From: Streptomyces sp. WZ-12
Lineage (GTDB): Bacteria > Actinomycetota > Actinomycetes > Streptomycetales > Streptomycetaceae
Assembly (NCBI RefSeq): GCF_028898845.1
Contig: NZ_CP118574.1
Coordinates: 9,039,001 to 9,103,000, forward strand
Length of the DNA stretch: 64,000 nt
Reading direction: 5' to 3'
Position numbers and translations under genes: made by a program. The notes under the pieces were generated by a model. That model was not told the origin of the DNA. It made no database searches and worked only from the letters and a program-made list of their open reading frames with translations. Positions 1-29,731 of the stretch are shown here, in pieces (position 1 is the first letter of the stretch; every line of letters starts with the position of its first letter).

Positions 1-21114
<21,114 letters not shown>

Positions 21115-21190
21115 ACCGGCCCGGGCCGGCGCGTCCGCCCGGCACCGGCGACGCGCTCGGCGCAGAGAGGACCTACGCGGAGGGCTTCAC

Positions 21191-21233
21191 GCTCTGCCCC
21201 TCGACCCGCACCCGTCGGGTCGAGGGGCAGAGC
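21191..21233 (+). terminator. Strong hairpin terminator after the NRPS operon
   Basis: A perfect 18-bp stem, gctctgcccctcgacccg with its reverse complement, encloses a 7-nt loop (cacccgt). It lies 77 bp after the NRPS stop and is not followed by a T run, as is usual for Streptomyces terminators. The rest of the 21115-21425 gap holds only AT-richer sequence just before tap, probably its promoter. Confidence 0.85.
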
Positions 21234-21425
21234 ACGTCCCCCACTCAAGCGCGGGCCCGCATCACGGTGTGTCGTTCGCCGCTCGCTAGCGGTGGACGCA
21301 AGCCGCGCCCCTGGCACGCTCGTTCAGGCCGCCCCGAAGCGATCCAAATCCAAGGTTAAGGCGGATGCGATTCCAAAGATAAAATGAGGGGTAAGCTTGG
21401 GATAGTGTGGGGGCGGAGGTGCATC

Positions 21426-23666
21426 ATGCCGACCGAAGACGAGCTGTTCGCGGCAGTGGATGAACTGCTGGAAGGCGAACCGGAGTTGCCACCCCCGGCA
21501 GAGCGGACGCGACTGCGCGAAGCGGCCCACATCTCGCAGGCCCGGCTCGCGCAGGCGCTGCGGACGTCCACGCAGACGGTGAAGAACTGGGAGGCCGGCC
21601 GCTCGGAGCCGCGGCCGCCGCGCCGTCAGGCGTACCAACGGCTGCTGGACGGGTGGGCGGAGAAGTACCCCAAGCCCGCCGACACCGAAGGCGCGCAGCC
21701 ACCGGAGACGCCCACCGACACGCCCGCCGCTGACGCGCCCGCCGAGGCCGAGAGGCGAACTCCGTCCCCCGCGGCGCCCGAAGCGGCGGCCGTGCCCGCC
21801 CAGGAGATCGCCGAGCCGAGCGCTGCCCCGGCAGCCCCGCAGCGCCCGATGCGCACCGCCCGTTCCTCATCGACACCGCGCCGACCAGGCGCGCAGAAGG
21901 CGGCATCGGCCAACACCCCGGCGGGGGGCGTCGACCCACGCTTCGAGAACGGGCCGCTCGCCGTCGTGGACGTCGACGACAACGGGCAGGTGTCGGCGTA
22001 CTGCCCCGGCGGCCTGGTCCTGGAGGTGCCCGCCAAGTCCGTCCCGTCCCTGGTGGATTGGACGCTGCGCGAAGCCAGGCTCGGGCAGCCGAAGCTGTCC
22101 GGCCCGGGCAAGGACGCCGATCCGTTGCTCGCGCTCACCGAAGCCGCACTGGAGCGCTACGGCCTGCCGGTTGCCCTCACGGATGAGGAGCGACTCGCCG
22201 GGCGGATCCCCGAAGGCCACAAGGTCATCAAGCAACTGGCGCGTGCGGAATGGAAGTTGACCAAGCGCGGGTTCGGTCCGTGGGCGCGGATCTACCGCCC
22301 GGCGCAGGGCTCGGAGCGGGCCTGCGTCCAGTTGTGCATCCCGTCCTGGCACGCGCTCGACTCCCGCCACTGGGCCGACGCCGCGCACCTCCCGCCGGCG
22401 GAACTGGCCCGGCTCCTGGGCGTGTACGCGTCCAGGGTGATGACGCCGCGCGGTTCCACGGCCGTGACCGGCCTGGAGCTGATGACCGCCCTGCACCCGC
22501 CGACCCGCGCCTCCGCGCCCGACGCCGACGGCAAGCGGCACTCCGAGCGCAACCCCGGCAGCCTGGGCAAGGACCCGGTGGACTGCGCACCCTGCGAAGC
22601 CCCCGACGGGCACCCGTTGCTCAAGGACCTGCCGCGCTTCCACGTCCGCGGCCCGGCCGAGAAGCTCTTCGAAGAGGCGTATGACTGGGCCCGGCCGCTC
22701 ACCGACACCGAGGCCACCATGCGGCAACACCTGGTCGGCATCGACGTCAACATGGCCTTCGCCGCCGGCGCGAACGGGCTGCCCGTCGGCCTCGGCGCGC
22801 CGACGCACGTCAACAACCCGGTGTTCGACCCGAAGTTGCCCGGCTCGTGGCTGGTCGACCTGTCTCACGTCGACCTGTCGAGGGTGAAGGTCGGCAAGGA
22901 GCGGGTGGAGTTGGACGGCAGTCTGCTGCCGAGTCCGTTCACGCCCAAGGGCGAGCGCCCCGAGGGCCCGGCCTGGTACGCCACGCCCACCGTGGCGTAC
23001 GCGGTGGAGCTCGGCTACGACGTCACGCCGATCGAGGCGTGGGTGCGCCACGACAACGGCCGTTACCTGGACGCCTGGTACAACCGCCTGCGCGACGCCT
23101 ACCTCGCCACCATGGCCGATCTCGGGGTGGCCGCGGACCTGGCGCCGGCGGACTTCCTGACGGCGATGGACGGCTACCGCCAGCGCGACCCCCACCTGGC
23201 AATCGTCGTCTCGGCGATCAAGGCGACGGTCAAGGGCGGCCTGGGCAAGCTGCGCGAGCGCCCGCGGGGGGAGGGCTGGCGGCCGGGGGAGCCCTGGCGT
23301 GCCCTGTCCCGGCCGACGTGGCGGCCGGACATCCGCGCGGCGGTCATCTCCCGCACGCGGATCAACATGCACCGAAAGATCGTCAAGCACGCGGCGTTCA
23401 CCGGCCAGTACCCGGTCGCGGTCCTCTCCGACTGCGCCGTCTACGCGACCGACGGGACCTCGCCGCTGGACTTCCTGCCCTACCGGGACGGCAAACCGCT
23501 GCCTGGTGGCTTCAAGTTGGGAGTGAACCCGGGCCTGGTCAAGCACGAGGGCACCCAGACCGTGTTGTGGGGCGAAGAGCTCCGCGACCGGTTTGCCGCC
23601 CCCGAGCTCAACCTCGCCCGGTACATCAAGGACGGCACCGTCACCGACGTCGACAACGGAGAGTAG
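21426..23666 (+). CDS. tap: Telomere-associated protein Tap
   Basis: 746 residues. ATG at 21426 is chosen over an in-frame upstream start at 21384 because ggaggt sits 5 nt before it. The N-terminus has a helix-turn-helix of the Xre/Cro type (residues about 30-55, SQARLAQALRTSTQTVKNWE). An Ala/Pro-rich linker follows (about 80-165), then a long conserved C-terminal region. In Streptomyces, Tap binds the 3' overhang of the telomere and recruits the terminal protein Tpg for end patching of linear replicons. Length and arrangement (tap followed 9 bp later by tpg, same strand) match known tap-tpg operons. A 32-nt stretch at 23516-23547 recurs at 24355-24386. The frame appears intact and functional. 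Confidence 0.93.
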   Translation: MPTEDELFAAVDELLEGEPELPPPAERTRLREAAHISQARLAQALRTSTQTVKNWEAGRSEPRPPRRQAYQRLLDGWAEKYPKPADTEGAQPPETPTDTPAADAPAEAERRTPSPAAPEAAAVPAQEIAEPSAAPAAPQRPMRTARSSSTPRRPGAQKAASANTPAGGVDPRFENGPLAVVDVDDNGQVSAYCPGGLVLEVPAKSVPSLVDWTLREARLGQPKLSGPGKDADPLLALTEAALERYGLPVALTDEERLAGRIPEGHKVIKQLARAEWKLTKRGFGPWARIYRPAQGSERACVQLCIPSWHALDSRHWADAAHLPPAELARLLGVYASRVMTPRGSTAVTGLELMTALHPPTRASAPDADGKRHSERNPGSLGKDPVDCAPCEAPDGHPLLKDLPRFHVRGPAEKLFEEAYDWARPLTDTEATMRQHLVGIDVNMAFAAGANGLPVGLGAPTHVNNPVFDPKLPGSWLVDLSHVDLSRVKVGKERVELDGSLLPSPFTPKGERPEGPAWYATPTVAYAVELGYDVTPIEAWVRHDNGRYLDAWYNRLRDAYLATMADLGVAADLAPADFLTAMDGYRQRDPHLAIVVSAIKATVKGGLGKLRERPRGEGWRPGEPWRALSRPTWRPDIRAAVISRTRINMHRKIVKHAAFTGQYPVAVLSDCAVYATDGTSPLDFLPYRDGKPLPGGFKLGVNPGLVKHEGTQTVLWGEELRDRFAAPELNLARYIKDGTVTDVDNGE

Positions 23667-23675
23667 GAGAGGGAC

Positions 23676-24233
23676 ATGGACATCTTCGGGGACGGCCTGG
23701 ACAAGGCGGTGCAGAAGTCGTTCACCCGCCCCGCGCCGAAGTCGGCCGGCGCGCAGATGCGGTACCTGGTCAAGCAGCTCAAGGGCACCAGGCGGGTCGC
23801 CGAGCTGTTGCGCGTCTCCCAACGCACCGTCGAACGGTACGTCAAGGACCAGCTCAAGAAGCCGCGACCGGACCTCGCCGCACGCCTGGAACACGAGGTG
23901 GTCAAGCGGTGGCAGCCGCAGATCCGGGCCAAGGCCCGGGAACAGGCGGCGACCACCGGTGGCATCGTCATCGACACCCGCGCCCGCCTCGGCTACACCG
24001 CGCCGATCGGCTCCACCGACCAGGACCGCATCCGCCACCTGACCGTCGCCCTGCCACCCCGCTACGCCGCCCGCCTCTTCGACGCCCAACAGACCGGCGC
24101 CGGCGACCAACAGCTCAAGCAGATCGCTGCCGAAGCGCTCAGGGAGGTCTACTTCCAAGACAACGGCCGCCGCGCCGGGAGCCTGGAGGAGGTGCGCTTC
24201 ACCGACATCGAACACGTGGAGTTCGACCTGTAG
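23676..24233 (+). CDS. tpg: Telomere terminal protein Tpg
   Basis: 185 residues, the usual Tpg length. It starts at an ATG 9 bp after the tap stop with ggagaggg upstream, so it is probably cotranscribed with tap. The N-terminus (FGDGLDKAVQKSFTRPAPK) and the helix-turn-helix near residues 45-65 (VSQRTVERYVKDQLKK) are typical. Tpg is the protein covalently joined to the 5' telomere end and primes DNA synthesis there. Residue 114 is Thr (in IGST), the position I recall as the reported deoxynucleotide attachment site in Tpg. Together with Tap this marks a linear replicon. It does not by itself tell chromosome from plasmid. Confidence 0.95.
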   Translation: MDIFGDGLDKAVQKSFTRPAPKSAGAQMRYLVKQLKGTRRVAELLRVSQRTVERYVKDQLKKPRPDLAARLEHEVVKRWQPQIRAKAREQAATTGGIVIDTRARLGYTAPIGSTDQDRIRHLTVALPPRYAARLFDAQQTGAGDQQLKQIAAEALREVYFQDNGRRAGSLEEVRFTDIEHVEFDL

Positions 24234-24354
24234 CGGTCGCGCGGCGCGAACGGCCCACGATCCAGGGCCAGTTGAGCGAGACCAGTTGAGCTGATGCACG
24301 AGGGGTGTCAGCAAGGCAGCGTTCCGTCGCGAGGACCGTCGGTGGGAGCACGCC

Positions 24355-24386
24355 GTTGGGAGTGAACCCGGGCCTGGCCAAGCACG
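24355..24386 (+). repeat. Stray 32-nt fragment of tap
   Basis: Matches 23516-23547 inside tap at 31 of 32 bases (one t/c difference). It lies 120 bp after the tpg stop, outside any gene. It is too long to be chance in unrelated intergenic DNA and looks like the remnant of a partial tap duplication or a recombination scar. The rest of 24234-24490 shows no gene. Confidence 0.75.
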
Positions 24387-24490
24387 CTGACCGGCGGCCC
24401 GGCCGGTCAGCCAGACAGTCGATACGGCGCCGGAGCCGATGACATCACCGTGGCGCCGTGCGATCGAGCCAGCGGGGCGCCGGTCAGCTG

Positions 24491-25456
24491 CTATGCCTGG
24501 TTCGCTGCCTTCTTGACGGTCCTGATCACGGGTGCCGTTTCGAGGTGTGTGACGGCGGGGAGCGTGGCGACCCGGGTGGTCAGGTACCGGTACAACTCCC
24601 GTTGGTTCGCGCACACCACGCTCGCGTACAGATTGGTCGGGCCGGTGGTGGCGGCGGCGAACGCGATCTCCGGATGCCCGGCCAGTGCCTGACCGACCTC
24701 CTCCAGGTATGCGGGGGCGACCGAGAGCCAGAGCAGCGTTCGGGCGTGCACGCCGAACATCCGCCAGTCGACGTCGATGTCGAGATAGAGCAGGCCGAGT
24801 TCGCGCAACTCCGTCATCCGGCGCCGGACCGTCGTCGGCGACCAGCCGGTCGCCGCGGCCAACTGCTCGAACCCGGCCCGGCCGTCAGCGGCGAGCAGGG
24901 CGAGGAGCTTGCGATCGCCGTCGTCGAGCCGCACCGGTCCCCGTCGATGCGGCACCGGAGGCGGGCGGAGCCGCTCGATCGCCGCCTCGTCCAACGATCC
25001 GAGTTTTCCCACCAGGTTGTCCGGGCCGCCGTAGAAGGCGTGCAACACGGAGTGCGCGGTCACGCCCTCCACGCGCGGGGTGTGGGGGAGTTTGGCCAGC
25101 AGCAGCGCCTCGCTGTCCGTCTCGTTCTCGGTTCGGACCACGCAGGTGATCTCGGTGCCGCCGGAACTGAGGCTCACCCAGGACGTGTCGGGGCGCCTGG
25201 CCAGCGCCTCGGCGACCGGAAGCGACGCCGCGGGCGCACATCGCACCCGCAGGAACCACTGGATGGCGCCCAGCGCGGTCGGGGCGACCCCGCCGAGCAC
25301 CCGTACCGCCCCGGCCGACCGCAACCGGGCGTAGCGGCGGGCGACGGTGCGATCCGATACGCCGAGAACCTCGGCGATGGTGCTGAACGGGGCGCGGCCG
25401 TCGATCTGCAGGGCATGCACGAGCCGTCGATCCAGCTCGTCGTAGTCGGATTCCAC
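24491..25456 (-). CDS. Lrp/AsnC-family transcriptional regulator (double-length)
   Basis: 321 residues. GTG at 25456 is preferred because the similarity begins at ESDYDELDRR; an ATG further upstream (25570) would overlap the divergent promoter region. The protein is two Lrp-like halves. The first winged helix-turn-helix is at about residues 5-50 (FSTIAEVLGVSDRTVARRY), followed by a RAM-like ligand-binding half. The second helix-turn-helix is at about 175-220 (FEQLAAATGWSPTTVRRRM), followed by a second RAM-like half. Tandem Lrp proteins of this size are common in actinomycetes and usually control a neighbouring gene in response to a small ligand. It is divergent from the FAD monooxygenase at 25588, its likely target. 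Confidence 0.85.
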   Translation of the reverse strand: MESDYDELDRRLVHALQIDGRAPFSTIAEVLGVSDRTVARRYARLRSAGAVRVLGGVAPTALGAIQWFLRVRCAPAASLPVAEALARRPDTSWVSLSSGGTEITCVVRTENETDSEALLLAKLPHTPRVEGVTAHSVLHAFYGGPDNLVGKLGSLDEAAIERLRPPPVPHRRGPVRLDDGDRKLLALLAADGRAGFEQLAAATGWSPTTVRRRMTELRELGLLYLDIDVDWRMFGVHARTLLWLSVAPAYLEEVGQALAGHPEIAFAAATTGPTNLYASVVCANQRELYRYLTTRVATLPAVTHLETAPVIRTVKKAANQA

Positions 25457-25493
25457 CGAGCCGAGGCTATACGGCGTCAGATACCGACGCAAT

Positions 25494-25512
25494 CGAGCCG
25501 GATTCTGGCTCG
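25494..25512. promoter_or_regulatory. Inverted repeat in the Lrp/monooxygenase divergent region
   Basis: cgagcc and ggctcg flank a 7-nt spacer. A direct repeat of gatcgacac follows at 25547-25555 and 25562-25570. Both lie in the 131-bp divergent region. They are candidate operators for the Lrp-type regulator, by position only. Confidence 0.35.
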
Positions 25513-25587
25513 GGCAGCCCGGCTGACGGACCGTTGCTCCTGCCCTGATCGACACAGACAGGATCGACACCGACCCAAGGAGAGTCC

Positions 25588-27024
25588 GTGGACACCGATG
25601 TGCTCATCGTCGGAGCCGGCCCGACCGGAATGACGCTGGCCAACGAACTGCTGATGGCGGGGGTTTCGACTGCGCTGGTCGACAAGCTGTCGCAGCGCAG
25701 TGACCTGTCCAAGGCGGGCGGCGTGCAGTCCCGCACGCTGGAGGCACTCGACCAACGAGGGCTGCTGGAACCCTTGTTGGCCACGGGAGACCACCCCGTC
25801 ACCACCGGCCACTTCGCCGGTATCCCCCTCCCACTCCACGCCAACCGACACCGCCTGCCCTGGCGGTCCGTGCCGCAGGTGGTGATCGAGGGGTTCTTCG
25901 AGAAGCATCTCGCCGCGCACGGCCTCCACCCCCGCAGGGACCACGAACTGGTCGGCCTGACCCAGGACGACAACGGGGTCACCGCGACCTTCGCCAACGG
26001 CACCACCCTCCGCTCCCGATACCTCGTGGCCGCCGACGGCGCTCACAGCACCGTACGGTCCCTGCTGCGGGCCGAATTCACCGGTCAACCGGGCACGTTG
26101 ACGATCGTCGCCGCCGACGTACGGCTGGGCGGCACCGATCCGTCCACGTCACACACCTGGAACGAGGACGGACACTGGGCGGCACTGTTCCCGCTCGGCA
26201 CCGATCCGCAGGGCAGGCAACTGCGCCGACTGGTCCTCGGCGGACCGGGCCAGTCACTGCCGAGGGAGACCCCGGTCACCGAGGACGAAATCCGCCACGG
26301 CCTGAGCACGGTGTTCGGAACACGGGTGCACCTGCGCGAACTGCGCTACGCCCGCCGTATCACCAACGCGTCGCGGCAGGTCGAGCAGTACCGGCACGGG
26401 CGGGTGTTCCTCGCGGGCGATGCCGCCCACGTCCACCTTCCGCTCGGCGCACAAGGCATGAACACCGGAATGCAGGACGCGCTCAACCTCGGTTGGAAGC
26501 TCGGCGCCGCCGTGCACGGTTGGGCACCGCAGAACCTGCTCGACACGTATCACGCGGAACGGCATCCGGCCGGGGCCGCCGTACTGCGCAACGTCCGGGC
26601 ACAGAGCCTGCTGATGGACTGGGCCGGCACCCGCGATCCGGACGTGCTGTCCGCCCGGGAGATCTTCACGGCGATGGCCCAACTGCCGGACGTCCAGCAC
26701 CATCTCGCCGACCTGATGTCCGGCATGGCCATCCGCTATCCGATGCCGGGCACCGAAACCCATCCGCTCGTCGGCCGACCCGCACCGGACCTGGACCTCG
26801 GCCCGGCCCGGATACACGAACTGCTGCGGTCCGGGCACGGCATCCTGCTCGACCCGGCCGACGCCTTCGCCAAGATCGCCGGCCCCTGGTCGGACCGGGT
26901 GGACCGGGTAGACCAGGGCACCGACACCGAACCGATGCTCATCCGGCCGGACGGCTACGTGTGTTGGGCCGGCGCGGACGCCCTGGAACCGGCGCTCCAC
27001 CGCTGGTTCGGCGAGCCCCGCTGA
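25588..27024 (+). CDS. FAD-dependent aromatic monooxygenase (PheA/TfdB type)
   Basis: 478 residues, GTG start with aaggag 5 nt upstream (25577-25582). It has all three class A flavoprotein hydroxylase motifs: N-terminal dinucleotide fold VGAGPTGMTLANELL, middle YLVAADGAHSTVR (DG motif), and GRVFLAGDAAHVHLP with GAQGMNTGMQDA (GD motif). The C-terminal third resembles the thioredoxin-like extension of this family, slightly short. Members hydroxylate phenols or polyketide aromatics with NADPH and O2. The substrate cannot be read from sequence. It stands alone, divergent from an Lrp regulator, and no aromatic polyketide genes are nearby, so a catabolic or detoxifying role is as likely as a biosynthetic one. 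Confidence 0.88.
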   Translation: MDTDVLIVGAGPTGMTLANELLMAGVSTALVDKLSQRSDLSKAGGVQSRTLEALDQRGLLEPLLATGDHPVTTGHFAGIPLPLHANRHRLPWRSVPQVVIEGFFEKHLAAHGLHPRRDHELVGLTQDDNGVTATFANGTTLRSRYLVAADGAHSTVRSLLRAEFTGQPGTLTIVAADVRLGGTDPSTSHTWNEDGHWAALFPLGTDPQGRQLRRLVLGGPGQSLPRETPVTEDEIRHGLSTVFGTRVHLRELRYARRITNASRQVEQYRHGRVFLAGDAAHVHLPLGAQGMNTGMQDALNLGWKLGAAVHGWAPQNLLDTYHAERHPAGAAVLRNVRAQSLLMDWAGTRDPDVLSAREIFTAMAQLPDVQHHLADLMSGMAIRYPMPGTETHPLVGRPAPDLDLGPARIHELLRSGHGILLDPADAFAKIAGPWSDRVDRVDQGTDTEPMLIRPDGYVCWAGADALEPALHRWFGEPR

Positions 27025-27060
27025 GCCGACGCCCACGATACTGGCCATCGCGGAACGGCC

Positions 27061-27090
27061 GGTGACCATCACCGAACACCGATGGTGACC
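27061..27090. terminator. Possible hairpin between convergent genes
   Basis: accatc and gatggt flank a 10-nt loop with partial extension of the stem. It lies between the convergent monooxygenase and MDR genes. It is weak, and the rest of this 286-bp gap shows nothing. Confidence 0.3.
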
Positions 27091-27310
27091 ACCGCCACAG
27101 CGCCAATCCCATCGGCGCCGAAGCCGTGGTCCGGTCGCTCAGGCGCTGGGACTATCCGGTGCGCCGGGCAGTGGCCTAGCCTGCGCGAGGTCCTGAGGAG
27201 GGTCGCCCCGGGACCTCGCCCGGTGGATGACCCGTCGCGTCGCGTCGCCCGTCTCGCCGGCCGCGTCGTCGGCGCGCAAGGCGTTCGCTTGAGCCGGGGT
27301 TGCCAGGTTG

Positions 27311-28261
27311 CTAGAGGGTGGTGAAGTCCAGTACGAGGCGGCCCCGCAGCCCGCCCTTGGCCAGTCGGCGGTGTGCCGAGGCCGCTTGGTCGGCGGGCAG
27401 TACGTCGGCCACGCGCAGGGTCAGTTCGCCTGCCTCGGCCTGGTCGCGCAGCCGGAGCAGTCGGGCGTGGTCGGTGGCCGCCTCGTTGACCCAGACCGGA
27501 TGGACCCGGATGCCGCGGTCCACCGGGCCCTCCCAGCCACGGATGACGGCGATACCACCGCCGTCCCGGATTGCCGGGAGGACCAACTCGTGCAGCATCG
27601 CGCCGTCGAGCACGCCGTCCACCCCGTCGGGCGCGAGCGCGCGGAACCGATCGGCGACGTCATCACCGCGCGGTACCACCTCGTCCGCGCCCAGGTCTGC
27701 CACCAACTGCGCGTCGGACGGAGAGGCGTCGGCCAGCACCCGCAGCCCTTGGCTCTTGGCCAGTTGCACCGCGTACCCGCCGAAGGCCCCGGCCGCCCCG
27801 GTCACCGCGACGGTGCCACCGGCCGGCACGTCGAGCAAGTCCAGCCCGACGCGGGCGGTGAGGGCGTTCATCAGCAGCGTCGAGGCGGCCGGGAAGTCCA
27901 CGTCGGAGAGCATCGGCACCACCGACTCCACGGGCACCACGACGAATTCGGCGTAGGCGCCGCCGCGCGGCTCGTAGGGGCGCACGATCGCGATCACTGC
28001 ATCCCCCTGCTGGAGCGGGGTGGAGGTGTCCGGCCCGATCGCATCGACCACGCCGGCCGCGTCCATACCCGGTACGTACGGCCCCGGGCGGCCGTTGAAC
28101 CGTCCGCGGGTGGTGCCGGAACGCAGCATGGTGTCGGTGGGGTTGACCGAGGCGGCGTGGATGCGGATGCGCACTTCACCGCGGCCAGGCACCGGATCCG
28201 GCAGCTCGATCACCCGCAGCACTTCGGGACCACCAAACTCCGTCAGACCGATCGCGCGCAT
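27311..28261 (-). CDS. MDR-family NADP-dependent oxidoreductase (quinone reductase type)
   Basis: 316 residues from ATG at 28261, chosen because aaagaggtgag lies just upstream; an in-frame start 8 codons earlier has no such site. The GroES-like N-terminal domain contains GPYVPGMDAAGVV. The Rossmann domain carries VAVTGAAGAFGGYAVQLAK, the zinc-free quinone reductase type. No structural or catalytic zinc cysteines are seen. Such enzymes reduce quinones or activated enones with NADPH. It is monocistronic. An AT-rich upstream stretch near 28280-28310 may hold the promoter. Confidence 0.87.
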   Translation of the reverse strand: MRAIGLTEFGGPEVLRVIELPDPVPGRGEVRIRIHAASVNPTDTMLRSGTTRGRFNGRPGPYVPGMDAAGVVDAIGPDTSTPLQQGDAVIAIVRPYEPRGGAYAEFVVVPVESVVPMLSDVDFPAASTLLMNALTARVGLDLLDVPAGGTVAVTGAAGAFGGYAVQLAKSQGLRVLADASPSDAQLVADLGADEVVPRGDDVADRFRALAPDGVDGVLDGAMLHELVLPAIRDGGGIAVIRGWEGPVDRGIRVHPVWVNEAATDHARLLRLRDQAEAGELTLRVADVLPADQAASAHRRLAKGGLRGRLVLDFTTL

Positions 28262-28783
28262 GGCTCTCACCTCTTTGTACGACAACTATCGAACTAACCT
28301 TAGAGGGTGAGTGCTTGACGTACAACCCCGGCTCGCGAGCGGCGGAGCCGTCACCGTGCGCCGGGTCTTCCGCGGCGTCATGTCTTGGTCGAGGGAGGTG
28401 TGCCGGTACTGCGCGGAGAGATTGTTCGACTGCGCCATTCCGGCCGTCCTCGGCTCGGATGGCGAGATCGGTGATCGGGGCCGTGGCCGGGCGTGGGCGC
28501 CAACTCGCCGTGCGTTCAGAGCGGGGCGCCGGGCTCTGGCGCTGGACCAGCTCGCCTACGCCGCCGCGTTGGCGGGGCCTGGCTGGTGGCGGATCGTCGG
28601 TGGTGACGGGAGGTTGACGCGGATGTCGACTCGGCGTCCGTGGGCCCGAGTTGATGGCTTTGCCCGGAGGTCTTCGGAGGTCTTCGTTCGAGGTCGCTGC
28701 GCTGGCGGCCGGCGCCAGGGCGCTCGCCCATCGGCCGGCCCTCTGCCGCAGCCGTCCCCTGCGGCAGGTGGGCTGATGGCCGG
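28262..28783. other. 522-bp gap without a recognisable gene
   Basis: It holds the promoter side of the MDR gene (28262-28320). An open plus-strand frame across 28311-28838 gives a low-complexity, Arg/Trp/Gly-rich protein without family features and runs antisense into snapalysin. I regard it as non-coding or decayed sequence. Confidence 0.5.
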
Positions 28784-29374
28784 TCAGCGCGCGCCGGCGG
28801 GAACCCGGTTGGACCAGATGTCGATCACCACCTGGTGACGATGCGGGCGAACCGCCGGTCCACCGGCGGCGTAGTTCTTGTCGACCTGCGCCGCCTCGGC
28901 CGCGTTCGGCTTGGCGTTGGTGCAGGACGTGCCGGGACCGTGGCCGGACATGAGCTCCGAGCAGGGGCCGCTGTAGTCGTCGGGCAGCCCGAGGATGTGC
29001 CCGGTTTCGTGCGCCGCGATCCGGGTCGTGTCGTAGCCCTCGTCCACCGCTTGCTGGCCCAACTGCACTTCACCGCTGCCGCCGGGGAAGATCGGCCCCA
29101 ACGTGGTCTGCGGCCAGCCGCTGGTCGCTGTGTAGACGTAGTCGGCCGAGGCGCCGGAGCTCGCCGGCTCCAAGCGCACGTTGTGCACCGCGGCGTTCCA
29201 GTTCTGTACGGCCTGCTTGATCGGGTCCGCCCACTGGCCGGCACCGCTGGCGTCATAGGTCAGGGTGACCACGGCCGAGGTCGCGTGCGGTGCGGAGTGC
29301 GCCGCGGCGACGCCGATCGTGGGGCTCAGCATGGCGGGGATGAGCGCCGTCAGGGCGGCTAGTTGCTTGATCAT
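28784..29374 (-). CDS. snpA: Snapalysin, secreted M7 metalloprotease
   Basis: 196 residues. A signal peptide is seen (MIKQLAALTALIPAML, likely cut after VAA near residue 25). The zinc motif AAHETGHILGLPDDYSGPC near residues 120-139 is the HExxHxxGxxD signature of family M7, followed by the SELMSGHGPG Met-turn. Snapalysin is a small extracellular neutral protease that hydrolyses milk proteins. aaggagg lies 12 nt before the ATG, somewhat far. In most Streptomyces snpA lies beside a divergent LysR activator. None is present here, though a gttcg-tcg-cgaac palindrome (29424-29436) in the upstream gap could be a regulator site. Confidence 0.93.
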   Translation of the reverse strand: MIKQLAALTALIPAMLSPTIGVAAAHSAPHATSAVVTLTYDASGAGQWADPIKQAVQNWNAAVHNVRLEPASSGASADYVYTATSGWPQTTLGPIFPGGSGEVQLGQQAVDEGYDTTRIAAHETGHILGLPDDYSGPCSELMSGHGPGTSCTNAKPNAAEAAQVDKNYAAGGPAVRPHRHQVVIDIWSNRVPAGAR

Positions 29375-29731
29375 GGGACGGGTGCGCCTCCTTGAGTCTC
29401 AACTGGTGTCCGCAGTAAACGGGGTTCGTCGCGAACACGACAACCTCTCGCCGGTAATCGAGCCTCGATGACTTCAAGTTGGCTCAAAGCGCACAGGAGT
29501 TGACGACGGGGTGGAGGGGGAGGATGGCAGGCGTGCGTCGGTTGTCGGTCGTGCCTCCGCGTAGATGGCGGACCCGTCGTGCGGCGGCCTCGCCTGCTCA
29601 TAACCCTGCACAGGAAGGGACATTGACTGTGCATCAGATGTTGGATCGCCGAGGCATTGACTGACCCGTGCCGGGGCCGCGACGTGGTCGTGGCGTTGGA
29701 GTGGATCGAGTGGTCCCGCCGTGGCGGGGAA
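29375..29731. other. 357-bp gap upstream of snpA
   Basis: It contains the snpA promoter region and the palindrome gttcg(tcg)cgaac at 29424-29436. No open frame with family features is visible on either strand. The LysR regulator gene that normally faces snpA is absent. Confidence 0.5.

Noticed and set aside
24458..25633. Plus-strand open frame opposite the Lrp regulator
   Set aside because: The opposite strand has full Lrp domain motifs; this frame has none.
28311..28838. 175-codon plus-strand frame
   Set aside because: Low complexity, no family features, runs antisense into snapalysin.
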